Shown one piece after another: positions 1 to 8,430 of a DNA stretch of 64,000 nucleotides (position 1 is its first letter; each line of letters begins with the position of its first letter). The translations under genes and the position numbers were made by a program. Source of the DNA: Corynebacterium ammoniagenes DSM 20306 (GTDB lineage: Bacteria; Actinomycetota; Actinomycetes; Mycobacteriales; Mycobacteriaceae); NCBI RefSeq assembly GCF_001941425.1, contig NZ_CP009244.1, forward strand, positions 1,426,001-1,490,000, in the 5' to 3' direction. The notes below the pieces were generated by a model. That model did not search any database. It was not told the DNA's origin and worked only from the letters and a program-made list of their open reading frames with translations.

Positions 1-1274
1 CGCGCAGAGGTAGACCGCGACTTGCCACGAGGTTGCTTTGACTGCGGCTTCGCGGCTGATTGTTGTTGCTGTCCGGGCTCCGGAAGCGCCACGCCGGTGG
101 GCGACTGGGCGCCCGTGATGGTGGCTAAGGTGCGATTATGCGCGGGGCTGGAGTCGGTGGAGATATCAATCGTTTCTGCATCCACGCCGGCCTTGTCAAT
201 CAGCTTGGCCACTTCATCGCGTTGTTCATTCATCACTAAGGTGACTACGCTGCCTGCTTCGCCGGCACGGGCGGTGCGCCCAGCGCGGTGCAGATAGGCT
301 TTGTGCTCGGCTGGTGGGTCAACGTGGACGACCAAGGAGACATCGTGGACATCGATGCCGCGGGCGGCGATATCGGTAGCAACCAGCACGGATACGCTGC
401 CATCGGCAAAACCTTGCAGGGTAGTGGAACGAGTATTTTGGCCCTTATCACCGTGCAGCCCCATGGCGGGGATGCCCGCGCGGCGCAGTTTCTTCGCCTG
501 GCGGTCCACACCGTGTTTGGTGCGCATGAACATGATGGTCTTGCCCTCGCGGGCAGCAATGCGAAGCACGACCTTATTGCGGTCTTCGCGCTCACCGACG
601 AAGAATACGTAGTGCTTCATGGTGTCCACGGAGGCCTGTACCGGCGCTGTGGAGTGGGTGACGGGATCGTGCATGAAGCGGGAGACTAACTTGTTAACAT
701 CGCCGTCCAAGGTGGCCGAAAACAGCAGTCGCTGGGCGTTGTCTGGGGTCAGGGCCAGAAGTTTTTTGACCTGGGGCAAAAAGCCCATGTCAGCCATTTG
801 GTCGGCTTCGTCGAGGGCGGTCAAGGTGGCATCGGAAAGCGAAAGCTTCTTCTGGTTGACCAAGTCCTGCGCGCGACCTGGAGTGGCTACCAAGATGTCT
901 ACGGGGCGGGCGAGCTGACGGATGTGGTTGTTGATGTTGACGCCACCGACCACGGACAACACCCGCAGGCCCATGGCGTTAGCGGGCTCATCCAAGCGCT
1001 GCTGAATCTGAATGGCCAATTCGCGGGTTGGCGCAAGCACCAAACCACGCGGGCGACCAGGCTTGGAGGCACCGGAACCGGCGAGGCGGGCGATCATCGG
1101 CAAGCCAAACGTAAACGTCTTGCCGGAACCTGTGGGGCCGCGGCCAAGGATGTCCTTTCCGGCCAGAGCGTCAGGAATCGCCGCTTCCTGGATAGGAAAC
1201 GGCGAGGTGATGCCCTGCTGTGCGAGGACGGAAACAATGGGCCGGGGCAAGCCGAGATCGGCAAAAGTAGTCAT
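1..1274 (-). CDS. DEAD-box ATP-dependent RNA helicase (C-terminus cut by window edge)
   Basis: Reading leftward from an ATG at 1274, the protein carries the ordered helicase motifs: Walker A GPTGSGKT, motif Ia APTREL, motif II LDEADQM, motif III SAT, and in the second RecA domain ATDIAARGID and HRAGRTARAG. This is the standard two-domain core of RNA helicases that use ATP to open RNA duplexes, typically in ribosome assembly or mRNA decay. After the core the visible tail becomes Q/S/K-rich and basic, as is usual for RhlE/DeaD-type proteins. The reading frame is open to base 1, so the C-terminus lies outside the window. It is followed leftward-to-right by gnd on the same strand. The exact paralogue (RhlE-like or other) cannot be assigned. 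Confidence 0.9.
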   Translation of the reverse strand, partial: MTTFADLGLPRPIVSVLAQQGITSPFPIQEAAIPDALAGKDILGRGPTGSGKTFTFGLPMIARLAGSGASKPGRPRGLVLAPTRELAIQIQQRLDEPANAMGLRVLSVVGGVNINNHIRQLARPVDILVATPGRAQDLVNQKKLSLSDATLTALDEADQMADMGFLPQVKKLLALTPDNAQRLLFSATLDGDVNKLVSRFMHDPVTHSTAPVQASVDTMKHYVFFVGEREDRNKVVLRIAAREGKTIMFMRTKHGVDRQAKKLRRAGIPAMGLHGDKGQNTRSTTLQGFADGSVSVLVATDIAARGIDVHDVSLVVHVDPPAEHKAYLHRAGRTARAGEAGSVVTLVMNEQRDEVAKLIDKAGVDAETIDISTDSSPAHNRTLATITGAQSPTGVALPEPGQQQQSAAKPQSKQPRGKSRSTSA

Positions 1275-1309
1275 TGCCTTCTACTTTAGCCGCCGAACTA
1301 AGCCAGAAG

Positions 1310-2770
1310 TTAATCCATCTTGGTAATCGAACGGTCCGCCGACCACTCGATGTGATAGGTGCCTTCTTTATCCACGCGCTTAAAGGTGTGCGCGCCGAAG
1401 AAGTCACGCTGGCCTTGTACCAATGCTGCTGGCAGACGTGATGCACGCAGGGAATCGTAGTAGGAGAGCGAGGAGGCAAAGACCGGTGCTGGCAAGCCTA
1501 GTTGCGTTGCGGCGATAACAACGCGGCGCCACGGATCGATGAGATCGGCAAGCTCATGCTTGAAGTAAGGATCCAAAATCAGCGCTGGCAGCTGCGGATT
1601 GGTGTCGTATGCTTCGCGGATGCGGTCGAGGAACTTCGCGCGGATGATGCAACCGCCACGCCAGATGGTGGCCAGATCGCGCGGATCCACGTTCCAGTTG
1701 TGCTCATCGGAGCCGGCCTTGATGAGGTCAAAGCCTTGTGAATACGCAATCAATTTGGAGGCATACAGCGCGCGGCGGACATCTTCGATGAACTCCTCGC
1801 GGCTGATACCCAAGGCCTCAAAATCAACCGCGGTGCCGGCTGGCAGGTCGCCCTCTTGGGCAGCGGAGCGCTGATCGGCGGAAGAGGACAGGGCACGTGC
1901 AAAGACAGCTTCGGCGATAGCGGTAATCGGGATGCCAAAGTCCAAGCCGCTAATGGCGGTCCAACGGCCGGTGCCTTTTTGACCGGCGGCGTCGAGGATG
2001 ACATCGACAAGCGGCTTGCCAGTGTCTGGATCCGTGGTGCCTAGTACTTCTGCGGTGATTTCAATGAGGTAGGAATCCAAGTCGCCGGAATTCCACTCCT
2101 GGAAGACTGCGGCAATTTCTGCTGGCTCCATGCCCGCGCCGTAGCGCAGCAACTGGTAAGCCTCGCCGATAACCTGCATGTCAGCGTACTCAATGCCATT
2201 GTGAACCATCTTGACAAAGTGCCCCGCGCCATCAGGTCCAATGTGGGTCACACATGGAACCCCGTCGACGACAGCCGCGATGGATTCGAGGATCGGGCCC
2301 AAGGTCTTCCAGGACTCCGCTGGACCACCTGGCATGATCGACGGGCCATTCAACGCACCTTCTTCACCACCGGAAATGCCAGCGCCGACGAAGTGACGGT
2401 TGCGCTGTGCCATCTCCTTTTCGCGGCGGATGGTGTCCGTGTACAGCGCATTGCCGCCGTCGATGATGATGTCACCATCATCCATCGCGTCTGCCAGCTG
2501 CTCGATAACGGCATCGGTCGCAGCGCCCGCTTGAACCATGATGATGGCCTTGCGGGGGCGCTCTAAGGACGCAACGAAATCCTCGATGGATTCAGAAGGA
2601 ATGAAGTTTCCTTCCTCGCCATGATCCTGGATCAGCGCGCGGGTGCGCTCCGGGCTGCGGTTGTAGACGGCGACGGTGTTGCCATTGCGGGCGAAATTAC
2701 GGGCTAAGTTGCTGCCCATAACAGCCAAGCCAACAACACCAATGTGGGCTTGATCAGTAGATTCACTCAT
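1310..2770 (-). CDS. gnd: 6-phosphogluconate dehydrogenase (decarboxylating)
   Basis: Enzyme of the oxidative pentose phosphate pathway that converts 6-phosphogluconate to ribulose 5-phosphate and CO2 with NADPH formation, in the cytosol. The 486-residue protein begins with the nucleotide-binding stretch GVVGLAVMGSNLARNFA, has the family signature ILDAAGQKGTGRW in the middle and the usual C-terminal helical domain ending close to a HIEWSADRS segment; length is normal for the family. I chose the ATG at 2770 (MSESTDQ) rather than the upstream in-frame ATG, because the Rossmann strand then begins about ten residues in, as in homologues. Transcribed leftward toward the helicase gene, divergent from the thioesterase at 2852. 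Confidence 0.96.
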   Translation of the reverse strand: MSESTDQAHIGVVGLAVMGSNLARNFARNGNTVAVYNRSPERTRALIQDHGEEGNFIPSESIEDFVASLERPRKAIIMVQAGAATDAVIEQLADAMDDGDIIIDGGNALYTDTIRREKEMAQRNRHFVGAGISGGEEGALNGPSIMPGGPAESWKTLGPILESIAAVVDGVPCVTHIGPDGAGHFVKMVHNGIEYADMQVIGEAYQLLRYGAGMEPAEIAAVFQEWNSGDLDSYLIEITAEVLGTTDPDTGKPLVDVILDAAGQKGTGRWTAISGLDFGIPITAIAEAVFARALSSSADQRSAAQEGDLPAGTAVDFEALGISREEFIEDVRRALYASKLIAYSQGFDLIKAGSDEHNWNVDPRDLATIWRGGCIIRAKFLDRIREAYDTNPQLPALILDPYFKHELADLIDPWRRVVIAATQLGLPAPVFASSLSYYDSLRASRLPAALVQGQRDFFGAHTFKRVDKEGTYHIEWSADRSITKMD

Positions 2771-2851
2771 GCCCGGTATTTTACGCACACTCTTGCACGC
2801 GGTGCCGCTTAGTGGCTGCCAAAGCCTCCGCGGTGCCTATGATTAAGGGTT

Positions 2852-3319
2852 ATGAACTCCTCCCACAACGCGGATAAAACCCGCGACAAGCTCGCAGAAC
2901 TGCTCAAACTGGCGCATGAACGGCCGCTGGACACCGAGGAGCTTGCGCTGCTTAATGAAAATGCCGTCGGCTTCGATGCGACCTTGGGTCTGCGTTATAC
3001 CCACATCGCCCGCGGGGAGGTACGCGCTGAGGTGACTGTGAACCCGGCGCTGTTACAACCCTGGGGCTTGGTTAACGGCGGGGTATTTAGTTCCATTGCG
3101 GAATCTGTCGGCTCTTTGGCCGGGGTCGTCCAGGCTGGTGAGGTAGTCGTCGGTGTCAACAACAACACCGACTTTCTCAAATCCGTTAAGGCGGGCGTCA
3201 TCGAAGCGCGTGCCACACCCATCCACACGGGGCGGCGTAGTCAAGTGTGGAATGTTGAATTGCGCCACGACGGCCAGCTCGTTGCGCTGTCCAAGCTGCG
3301 GACGATGACGCTGGGGTAG
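2852..3319 (+). CDS. PaaI-family hotdog-fold thioesterase
   Basis: A 155-residue single-domain protein of the acyl-CoA thioesterase (PaaI/YbgC-like hotdog) family. The second half holds the hallmark region PWGLVNGGVFSSIAES followed by NNNTDFLKSV and ATPIHTGRR, matching the hotdog helix and following strands. In many relatives the residue before GGV is His; here it is Asn, which occurs in some family members but leaves the catalytic residue open. A TATGAT hexamer at 2838-2843 lies only 8 bases before the ATG, so the mRNA is probably leaderless. The physiological acyl-CoA substrate cannot be read from the sequence. Convergent with corA. Confidence 0.85.
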   Translation: MNSSHNADKTRDKLAELLKLAHERPLDTEELALLNENAVGFDATLGLRYTHIARGEVRAEVTVNPALLQPWGLVNGGVFSSIAESVGSLAGVVQAGEVVVGVNNNTDFLKSVKAGVIEARATPIHTGRRSQVWNVELRHDGQLVALSKLRTMTLG

Positions 3320-3320
3320 C

Positions 3321-3344
3321 AGATAGATAGTCAGCTATCTATCT
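3321..3344. terminator. AT-rich hairpin built of GATA repeats between convergent genes
   Basis: A perfect 10-bp inverted repeat (agatagatag / ctatctatct, 4-base loop) lies directly after the thioesterase stop and before the corA stop. It sits where a shared terminator would be, but it is AT-rich, weak, and has only a short T-rich tail, so termination is inferred from position more than from stability. Confidence 0.4.
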
Positions 3345-3351
3345 ATTTATG

Positions 3352-4425
3352 CTAAAGCCAGTTATTTTTGCGGAACCACCAGAAGATCACGCCCACGGTG
3401 ATGATCATAAACGCGATGGAAAAATAGTAGCCATATTCGGTGTGCAGCTCGGGCATATTATCGAAGTTCATGCCATAAATACCCGCGATGAGCGTGGGGA
3501 CCGCGGCCATACCAACGACCGCGGAAATAGTACGCATGTCGGTATTTTGTTGCATGGATACTTTGGCCACGGAGACATCGAGAAGCGAGGACAGGCGTTC
3601 ATCGAAGCTTTGGATGTGGTCTTTGACCACAGATTGGTGGTCATTGACATCGCGCAGGTAGGAGCGGATTTGCTTGTCGATGAGATCCTTGTGGTTTTCT
3701 ACCAACGCCTTCAACGCCGCGGACAGCGGCTCGATGGCGTGCTTCATCTCTAAAATCTCGCGTTTATACAGGTAGATGCGGTTGACATCGAAGCGAACGC
3801 CGGGTTCAAAGACTTCCTCTTCAATGTCATCAACCTCAACCGCCAATAGCGCGGAAATCTCGGAGTAACGGTCAACCAGCATGTCCAGGATCTTCCAGAC
3901 CATCGCCACGGGGCCAATTTCCACCAGGGCTTGCTCATCGGCGACTGTATAGGCCAAATTGGGCAACTTGGCTTTGTGGCAGACGGTGATGATGAAGTTT
4001 TTGCCCATGATCATCTGCACCTCACCGGTGGAAATGACGTCGCGGCGGTCTTTGACCTCGTCCGAGTCGCGGTAGTTGACAGAGCGTGCGACGACAAAGA
4101 GCTGGTCATCGTAACGCTCAAGCTTGGGACGCTGATGCGCGACAACGGCATCTTCGACGATGAGCTCGTGGATGCCAAATTGCTCTGCGATGCGCGTCAT
4201 GTGGTGCTCCACGGGTTCCACCAAACCTACCCAGACAAACCCGCGGCCATATTCGGCGACGGTCTCTAGCGCTGAGTGGGGAGTAAATTCACCGGGCAAG
4301 GCTTCGCCATCGACGAAGACTCGGCAGTGTTCGATAGCGCGTTCCACCGGCACATTCACCTTGGACTGTGAGGGAGGCTCCACCTTCGGCTTGCGTGGCC
4401 TAAACGGCGACGGTACAGCGGGCAT
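3352..4425 (-). CDS. corA: CorA-type magnesium/cobalt channel
   Basis: Membrane channel for Mg2+ (and Co2+/Ni2+) uptake; functions as a homopentamer. The 357-residue protein has a large soluble N-terminal domain, a long helical stalk around residues 200-290, and two C-terminal membrane helices separated by the signature loop with GMNF, followed by an acidic loop (NMPELHTEYG) and a basic end. The ATG at 4425 (MPAVPSPF) is preceded by a strong AAGGAGG ribosome binding site about 7 bases upstream, so the longer in-frame ATG at 4467 is rejected. The N-terminus is proline-rich and basic. No M-box-like leader is apparent. Confidence 0.93.
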   Translation of the reverse strand: MPAVPSPFRPRKPKVEPPSQSKVNVPVERAIEHCRVFVDGEALPGEFTPHSALETVAEYGRGFVWVGLVEPVEHHMTRIAEQFGIHELIVEDAVVAHQRPKLERYDDQLFVVARSVNYRDSDEVKDRRDVISTGEVQMIMGKNFIITVCHKAKLPNLAYTVADEQALVEIGPVAMVWKILDMLVDRYSEISALLAVEVDDIEEEVFEPGVRFDVNRIYLYKREILEMKHAIEPLSAALKALVENHKDLIDKQIRSYLRDVNDHQSVVKDHIQSFDERLSSLLDVSVAKVSMQQNTDMRTISAVVGMAAVPTLIAGIYGMNFDNMPELHTEYGYYFSIAFMIITVGVIFWWFRKNNWL

Positions 4426-4559
4426 ATCAGCCTCCTTATCCCAGGATTGAATGTGAACGTGGCACAAGCGGCCACAAAGCGCCAGGCACGGTGTCCTGAT
4501 GGCGCTGGTATTAACGCTAAGGAATCATACCCGCAAGAGGAACACCTATACTCATTGTC

Positions 4560-5162
4560 ATGGCTACTTGGAAAGAAATCACAGACGCAGACCCCTCACA
4601 CTCACACAACTACGCTCGCCGCTGGAAAGTCATGGAAGCCGAAGGCAAAGATATCTACGGCGAGGCCCGCACCGCGGATGCCATGCTGGAGCGTGGTTCG
4701 AAGGTGCTGGACGCCGGCTGTGGCACCGGTCGAATTGGGGGCTATTTGGCGCGTCAGGGCCATGACGTGATGGGCATGGACATTGACCCCATCTTGATTG
4801 ATTACGCGCAGGAGGAGCATCCTGATGTGCGTTGGGAGGTCGGCGATCTCTCCAATGATGAGATTCCGGATTCCGGTTTTGACCTAGCAATCTCCGCCGG
4901 CAATGTCATGGGCTTTTTAGCACCCGAAGGCCGCGAGGGCGCCCTGCGTAATATCTTTGAGGCCCTAGAACCAGGCGGGCGCTTCCTCGTCGGGTTTGGC
5001 GAAGGCCGCGGCTGGAGCTTTGACGAATTTTTGAACGATGTAGAAAAGGTCGGTTTCCACATCGACTTCAAGTTCTCCTCGTGGGACTTGAATACTTTCA
5101 GCGCCAACTCCACCTTCCTCGTTGCCGTGCTTTCACGGCCCGGAAGTTCCCTGTTGGGATAA
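4560..5162 (+). CDS. class I SAM-dependent methyltransferase
   Basis: A 200-residue protein with the Rossmann methyltransferase motifs: motif I VLDAGCGTGRIGGYLA near residue 50, an acidic residue after strand 2 in GMDIDP, and a DLAISAGNVMGF region as motif post II. These define an enzyme that transfers a methyl group from S-adenosylmethionine, but the substrate is not identifiable. A TATACT hexamer at 4547-4552 stands 7 bases before the ATG, so transcription likely begins at the start codon (leaderless). It is divergent from corA and convergent with ndh, separated from the latter by a strong bidirectional hairpin. Confidence 0.82.
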   Translation: MATWKEITDADPSHSHNYARRWKVMEAEGKDIYGEARTADAMLERGSKVLDAGCGTGRIGGYLARQGHDVMGMDIDPILIDYAQEEHPDVRWEVGDLSNDEIPDSGFDLAISAGNVMGFLAPEGREGALRNIFEALEPGGRFLVGFGEGRGWSFDEFLNDVEKVGFHIDFKFSSWDLNTFSANSTFLVAVLSRPGSSLLG

Positions 5163-5219
5163 AACCTCTGGCTAAGACCTCTGGGGTAAGTCCCGCCGAG
5201 ACAACCCTGAAATAGACAC

Positions 5220-5267
5220 AGCGAAGCGCCCGTAACCGCTAAGGAAAGTGGTTACGGGCGCTTCGCT
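5220..5267. terminator. bidirectional hairpin between methyltransferase and ndh
   Basis: Perfect 18-bp GC-rich inverted repeat (arms 5220-5237 and 5250-5267) with a 12-base loop, placed between two convergent genes. No long U-tract follows on either strand, but stem length and position fit a bidirectional terminator. Confidence 0.75.
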
Positions 5268-5285
5268 TGGTGAAGTAGTGAAGTC

Positions 5286-6641
5286 TTATTTCACTTCTTG
5301 CTTTTTGGAGTTATCAATGATGTTGCGGGCATAAGCCTGCTGCTTGGTAATCTCCACGTTGCCGCGCGAGCGGGTGAAGAAGTTCTCTACCCAGTTGATG
5401 AGAGAGACCAAACGGTTGCGGAAGCCCTTGACGTAGGTGATGTGCAGGCCCAACCACGCCAACCAGCCGATGAAGCCGGTCATTTCGGTCTTGCCCATCT
5501 TGACCACGGCGTAGCCGCGGGAAATGATGGCCATGGTGCCCTTGTCGAAGTAGTCGAAAGCTTCGTTTTCATTGACGGTCGATTCTTCATCAACCTTGGC
5601 GCCAATCAACTTCGCGGCGTGAGCGCCACCCTGCATGGCAACCTGTGCCAAGCCTGGCAGACGCTTCAGGCCCATGAGGTCGCCGATGGCGTAGACGTTG
5701 GAGTATTCGCCAACAGTCAGGTCGTCGTTGGTGGACACGCGGCCAGCACGGTCGACCTCGACGCCCGCCTGCTCACCGATGAGACGTGCCAGTGGGGAAG
5801 CAGCCACACCAGCGGACCAGATCTTGGTTGCACCGGTGAGGGTGTGCTCCGAGTCGTCCTTGGTGTTTTTGTAGGTGACAGATTCTTCCGTGACATTCGA
5901 AACCATGGCGTTGAGGCGGACATCAACACCGAGCTTTTCCAGGGCACGCTGGGACTTGCGGCCCAAACGCTTGCCAAATGGAGGCAGAACCTGAGGTGCA
6001 CCATCCAAGAGGTAGATCTTCGCGGTCGAAGTGGAGTAGTTGGAGTACACATCGGTCAGGGTGCGGTTTGCCAGCTCTGCGATTTGGCCGGTCAGCTCCA
6101 CACCGGTCGGACCAGCACCAACGATGATGAAGGTCAAAAGACGCTCGCGCTCTTTTGGATCATCAGTCATCTCAGCCTTTTCGAATGCTCCAATGATGCG
6201 TGAGCGAAGCTCCAAAGCATCGTCCAAAGACTTCATGCCAGGTGCGAACTCTGCGAAGTGGTCATTGCCGAAGTAGGACTGGCCAGAGCCAGCAGCAAGG
6301 ATTAGGGAGTCGTACTCAAAGACGCGAGTGAACTCATCATTGACTGCAGTCACGGTCTGAGCCTTGAGGTCAATATCAGTTACTTCGGCGTTGACGAAGT
6401 TGGCATTGTCCTGGTTACGCAAAAGCTGACGCACAGACGGCGCAATTTCGCCAGCAGAAATCATGCCGGTGGCCACCTGGTACAGCATCGGCTGGAACAA
6501 GTGGTGGTTTTTCATGTCAATCAAGGTGACATCAACGTTGTCACCCTTGAGCTTTTGTGCGGCAGCAAGCCCGCCCATGCCCGCACCGACGATCACGACG
6601 TGGTGGCGGCCACCGGTTGGACGAAATGGAGCATCAGTCAT
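5286..6641 (-). CDS. ndh: type II NADH dehydrogenase (NDH-2)
   Basis: Single-subunit, non-proton-pumping NADH:quinone oxidoreductase on the inner face of the membrane, the main NADH entry into the respiratory chain in corynebacteria. The 451-residue protein has the FAD-binding motif VIVGAGMGGLAAAQKL near the N-terminus, the second dinucleotide fold FIIVGAGPTGVELTGQ for NADH, the AIGDLMGL segment that contacts FAD, and a C-terminal part with amphipathic and hydrophobic helices (GWLAWLGLHI) for membrane attachment. Length is typical. The gene is transcribed alone, leftward, from a 237-base divergent promoter region shared with the CFA-like gene. Confidence 0.95.
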   Translation of the reverse strand: MTDAPFRPTGGRHHVVIVGAGMGGLAAAQKLKGDNVDVTLIDMKNHHLFQPMLYQVATGMISAGEIAPSVRQLLRNQDNANFVNAEVTDIDLKAQTVTAVNDEFTRVFEYDSLILAAGSGQSYFGNDHFAEFAPGMKSLDDALELRSRIIGAFEKAEMTDDPKERERLLTFIIVGAGPTGVELTGQIAELANRTLTDVYSNYSTSTAKIYLLDGAPQVLPPFGKRLGRKSQRALEKLGVDVRLNAMVSNVTEESVTYKNTKDDSEHTLTGATKIWSAGVAASPLARLIGEQAGVEVDRAGRVSTNDDLTVGEYSNVYAIGDLMGLKRLPGLAQVAMQGGAHAAKLIGAKVDEESTVNENEAFDYFDKGTMAIISRGYAVVKMGKTEMTGFIGWLAWLGLHITYVKGFRNRLVSLINWVENFFTRSRGNVEITKQQAYARNIIDNSKKQEVK

Positions 6642-6878
6642 TGCGAAGGAGCACCCTTCCTATAGAAATAATAAGTAATTTTTCGACGTAAATAGTCTAG
6701 ATCCGAAAAGGCTGAAAGACTAGTTGTTAATCCCTGTGGCTCACCACTTATGCGGCCAGCCTGATATTAAACCCAGCGATTAATCACTAATATCGGACGT
6801 TGAATTAAACGATAGTTCGTTGTCGAGGATTCCGCTGGGGGTATCCCTAATGTTTCCTCAGGGATTAGAAAGGCAGAA

Positions 6879-8171
6879 ATGGCCGCAAACCAACATTTGT
6901 CTAGCATTGACGCTGAGCAATGGCCCGGAATTGCCACCTGTCCCAGCGGAATTCTAACCGCAGCCCGCGCACGCCGCGCAGAAGCAGAGTTTGCTAGGGC
7001 ATGCTCGAGTGCTGGGCTTTCATTGGAAGGCGAGCCGGATCTCGTTGTGCATCACGACGCCTTATTCGCGCGGATTGCACACAGCGGATGGCTAGGGGTC
7101 GCAGAGTCCTACATGGCAGGAGAGTGGTCTACGCCAGATTCTTCGACTTTGGTTAAAGTGCTCACTCGGCTCCTGGAAGTTGGTTACAACCCGGCCACGA
7201 AGCCTGTTCCTATTTCTGAATCTTTCGGCGGCGAACTTCCCGGAGATCTAGTCAGTTTGTATTCCGGTGATGGGCTGAGCCATCACGGCGGACTATTTAC
7301 CTCCGGGGTGCCGACTACGGTCCGCGAGTCATGGGAGTCTTTTACCCGTGGACCGGGCGCGAAAAAGCCACACTTTGTTGATGTCACCACCGTGCACGAA
7401 CCTGATGACACCGTGGACCGTGAAGATTTAGGAGATGCGCAGCGTCGCTGGGCTAATGAGCTGTGTGACCTTACCAAAACCGGAGTGGGCACGCACATGC
7501 TGGTCTATCCGGCCTCGGGTGCCCAGGTAGGAGTGCAGGCCGCAGCGCGGCGAGCCACGGTAGATATTGCCTCAGCTGACGATGCCCACTTGAAATACCT
7601 GCATGAGCAATTGGTCTTAGAAGGCGTCGAAGACTCCGTGGCGTGCATTCCGCTGCAAAAAGGAATTCCGAACCGCACGGAATTGCGCAGTAGGTATGAG
7701 GCGATTGTAAGCATCGAAAAGCTCGAAGCTTTAAGCCCCAAACAACGCCAAGCTTTTATCGAAGCTCTCGGCAGGCTGCTCGTTGGAACCGGGCGTGTGG
7801 TGCTGCAATCGATGGTGGCTACGGAGACGATGACAAAGGCGGGGCGCAACGCTATGCAACCGCTGCGCGCTTATATTTGGCCAGGAATGGAGCTGCCTTC
7901 TGTCGAAGACGTCCATAAGCTCGTTGAACGGCATTCCGGGCTGCGCGTAGTAGAGCACCTGCACCTGGGAACGCACTATAAAGCGTCACTGCAATACGAG
8001 CGTTCTTTCTTTGATGGCCGACTCCGGGAGGCTGCAGCGGCTGGCTTTGACCAGGTATTTCGCCGTTTGTGGTCTTATCAATTCGCCTTGCGTGAGGCCC
8101 TGCTGGCCTTAGGCATGATTGATTCCGTAGCGTTTGCCGCCACCCATCGTCACCGCGGTGGAAAGCGCTAG
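6879..8171 (+). CDS. CFA synthase/UfaA1-like protein with degraded SAM-binding site
   Basis: The 430-residue protein resembles cyclopropane-fatty-acid synthase/UfaA1 proteins, which methylate or methylenate phospholipid acyl chains. The N-terminal domain keeps the family stretch GVAESYMAGEW, and the C-terminal region (ERHSGLRVVEHLHLGTHY ... WSYQFALREALLALG) matches the family layout. However the SAM motif I, normally E-x-G-x-G-x-G, reads LVYPASGAQVGVQAA, and the usual H-Y-D ... Y-S-C region before it reads SHHGGLFTSGV. So the fold is probably present but the methyltransferase chemistry is doubtful. The start is ATG 6879 with AAAGG about 9 bases upstream. An SRPBCC gene follows on the same strand. 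Confidence 0.75.
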   Translation: MAANQHLSSIDAEQWPGIATCPSGILTAARARRAEAEFARACSSAGLSLEGEPDLVVHHDALFARIAHSGWLGVAESYMAGEWSTPDSSTLVKVLTRLLEVGYNPATKPVPISESFGGELPGDLVSLYSGDGLSHHGGLFTSGVPTTVRESWESFTRGPGAKKPHFVDVTTVHEPDDTVDREDLGDAQRRWANELCDLTKTGVGTHMLVYPASGAQVGVQAAARRATVDIASADDAHLKYLHEQLVLEGVEDSVACIPLQKGIPNRTELRSRYEAIVSIEKLEALSPKQRQAFIEALGRLLVGTGRVVLQSMVATETMTKAGRNAMQPLRAYIWPGMELPSVEDVHKLVERHSGLRVVEHLHLGTHYKASLQYERSFFDGRLREAAAAGFDQVFRRLWSYQFALREALLALGMIDSVAFAATHRHRGGKR

Positions 8172-8271
8172 AATTGGGATCAAAACCGCTGGTGAGAATA
8201 ACTTTTGCCCCCTCCAATCGGGGGTGAAGTACATTTTCGTTACCACCTTCTGAAAAAGGAGGGCTATTGTT

Positions 8272-8343
8272 GTGAGTTGCTTAAAAGCAAACGTTCTTTT
8301 TAAGGGTCTATTAACTGCTAATGGGCCCTTTCTTGGTCCTTGA
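8272..8343 (+). CDS. candidate 23-residue peptide ORF with strong ribosome binding site
   Basis: A GTG at 8272 follows an AAGGAGG sequence (8257-8263 region) with a 9-base gap, which is an optimal Shine-Dalgarno arrangement. The frame runs 23 codons (begins M-S-C-L-K-A, ends F-L-G-P) to a TGA at 8341-8343. The last codons overlap a 12-bp hairpin, and the SRPBCC gene begins 87 bases downstream. This arrangement could be a leader peptide, a small membrane-associated peptide, or chance. The peptide has no run of one amino acid that would indicate classical amino-acid attenuation. Confidence 0.35.
   Translation: MSCLKANVLFKGLLTANGPFLGP
8302..8330 (+). promoter_or_regulatory. 12-bp hairpin within the short ORF (terminator or attenuator candidate)
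   Basis: Arms aagggtctatta (8302-8313) and taatgggccctt (8319-8330) pair over 12 positions with two G-U wobbles and a 5-base loop. It is followed by tcttgg rather than a clean T-run. It may end transcription from the CFA-like gene or be coupled to translation of the short ORF that overlaps it. Confidence 0.45.
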
Positions 8344-8430
8344 TTGTCTTGCGGTCAAGTCCATAAAAGATATTCGAGTTTCTATCTCATCAATACCAAA
8401 ATGCAGTATCTACTTAAGGAGACTGTTTAA

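Noticed and set aside
5298..6203. A 301-codon rightward frame inside ndh
   Set aside because: Shadow of the ndh coding strand; composition does not resemble a protein family and ndh motifs are intact.
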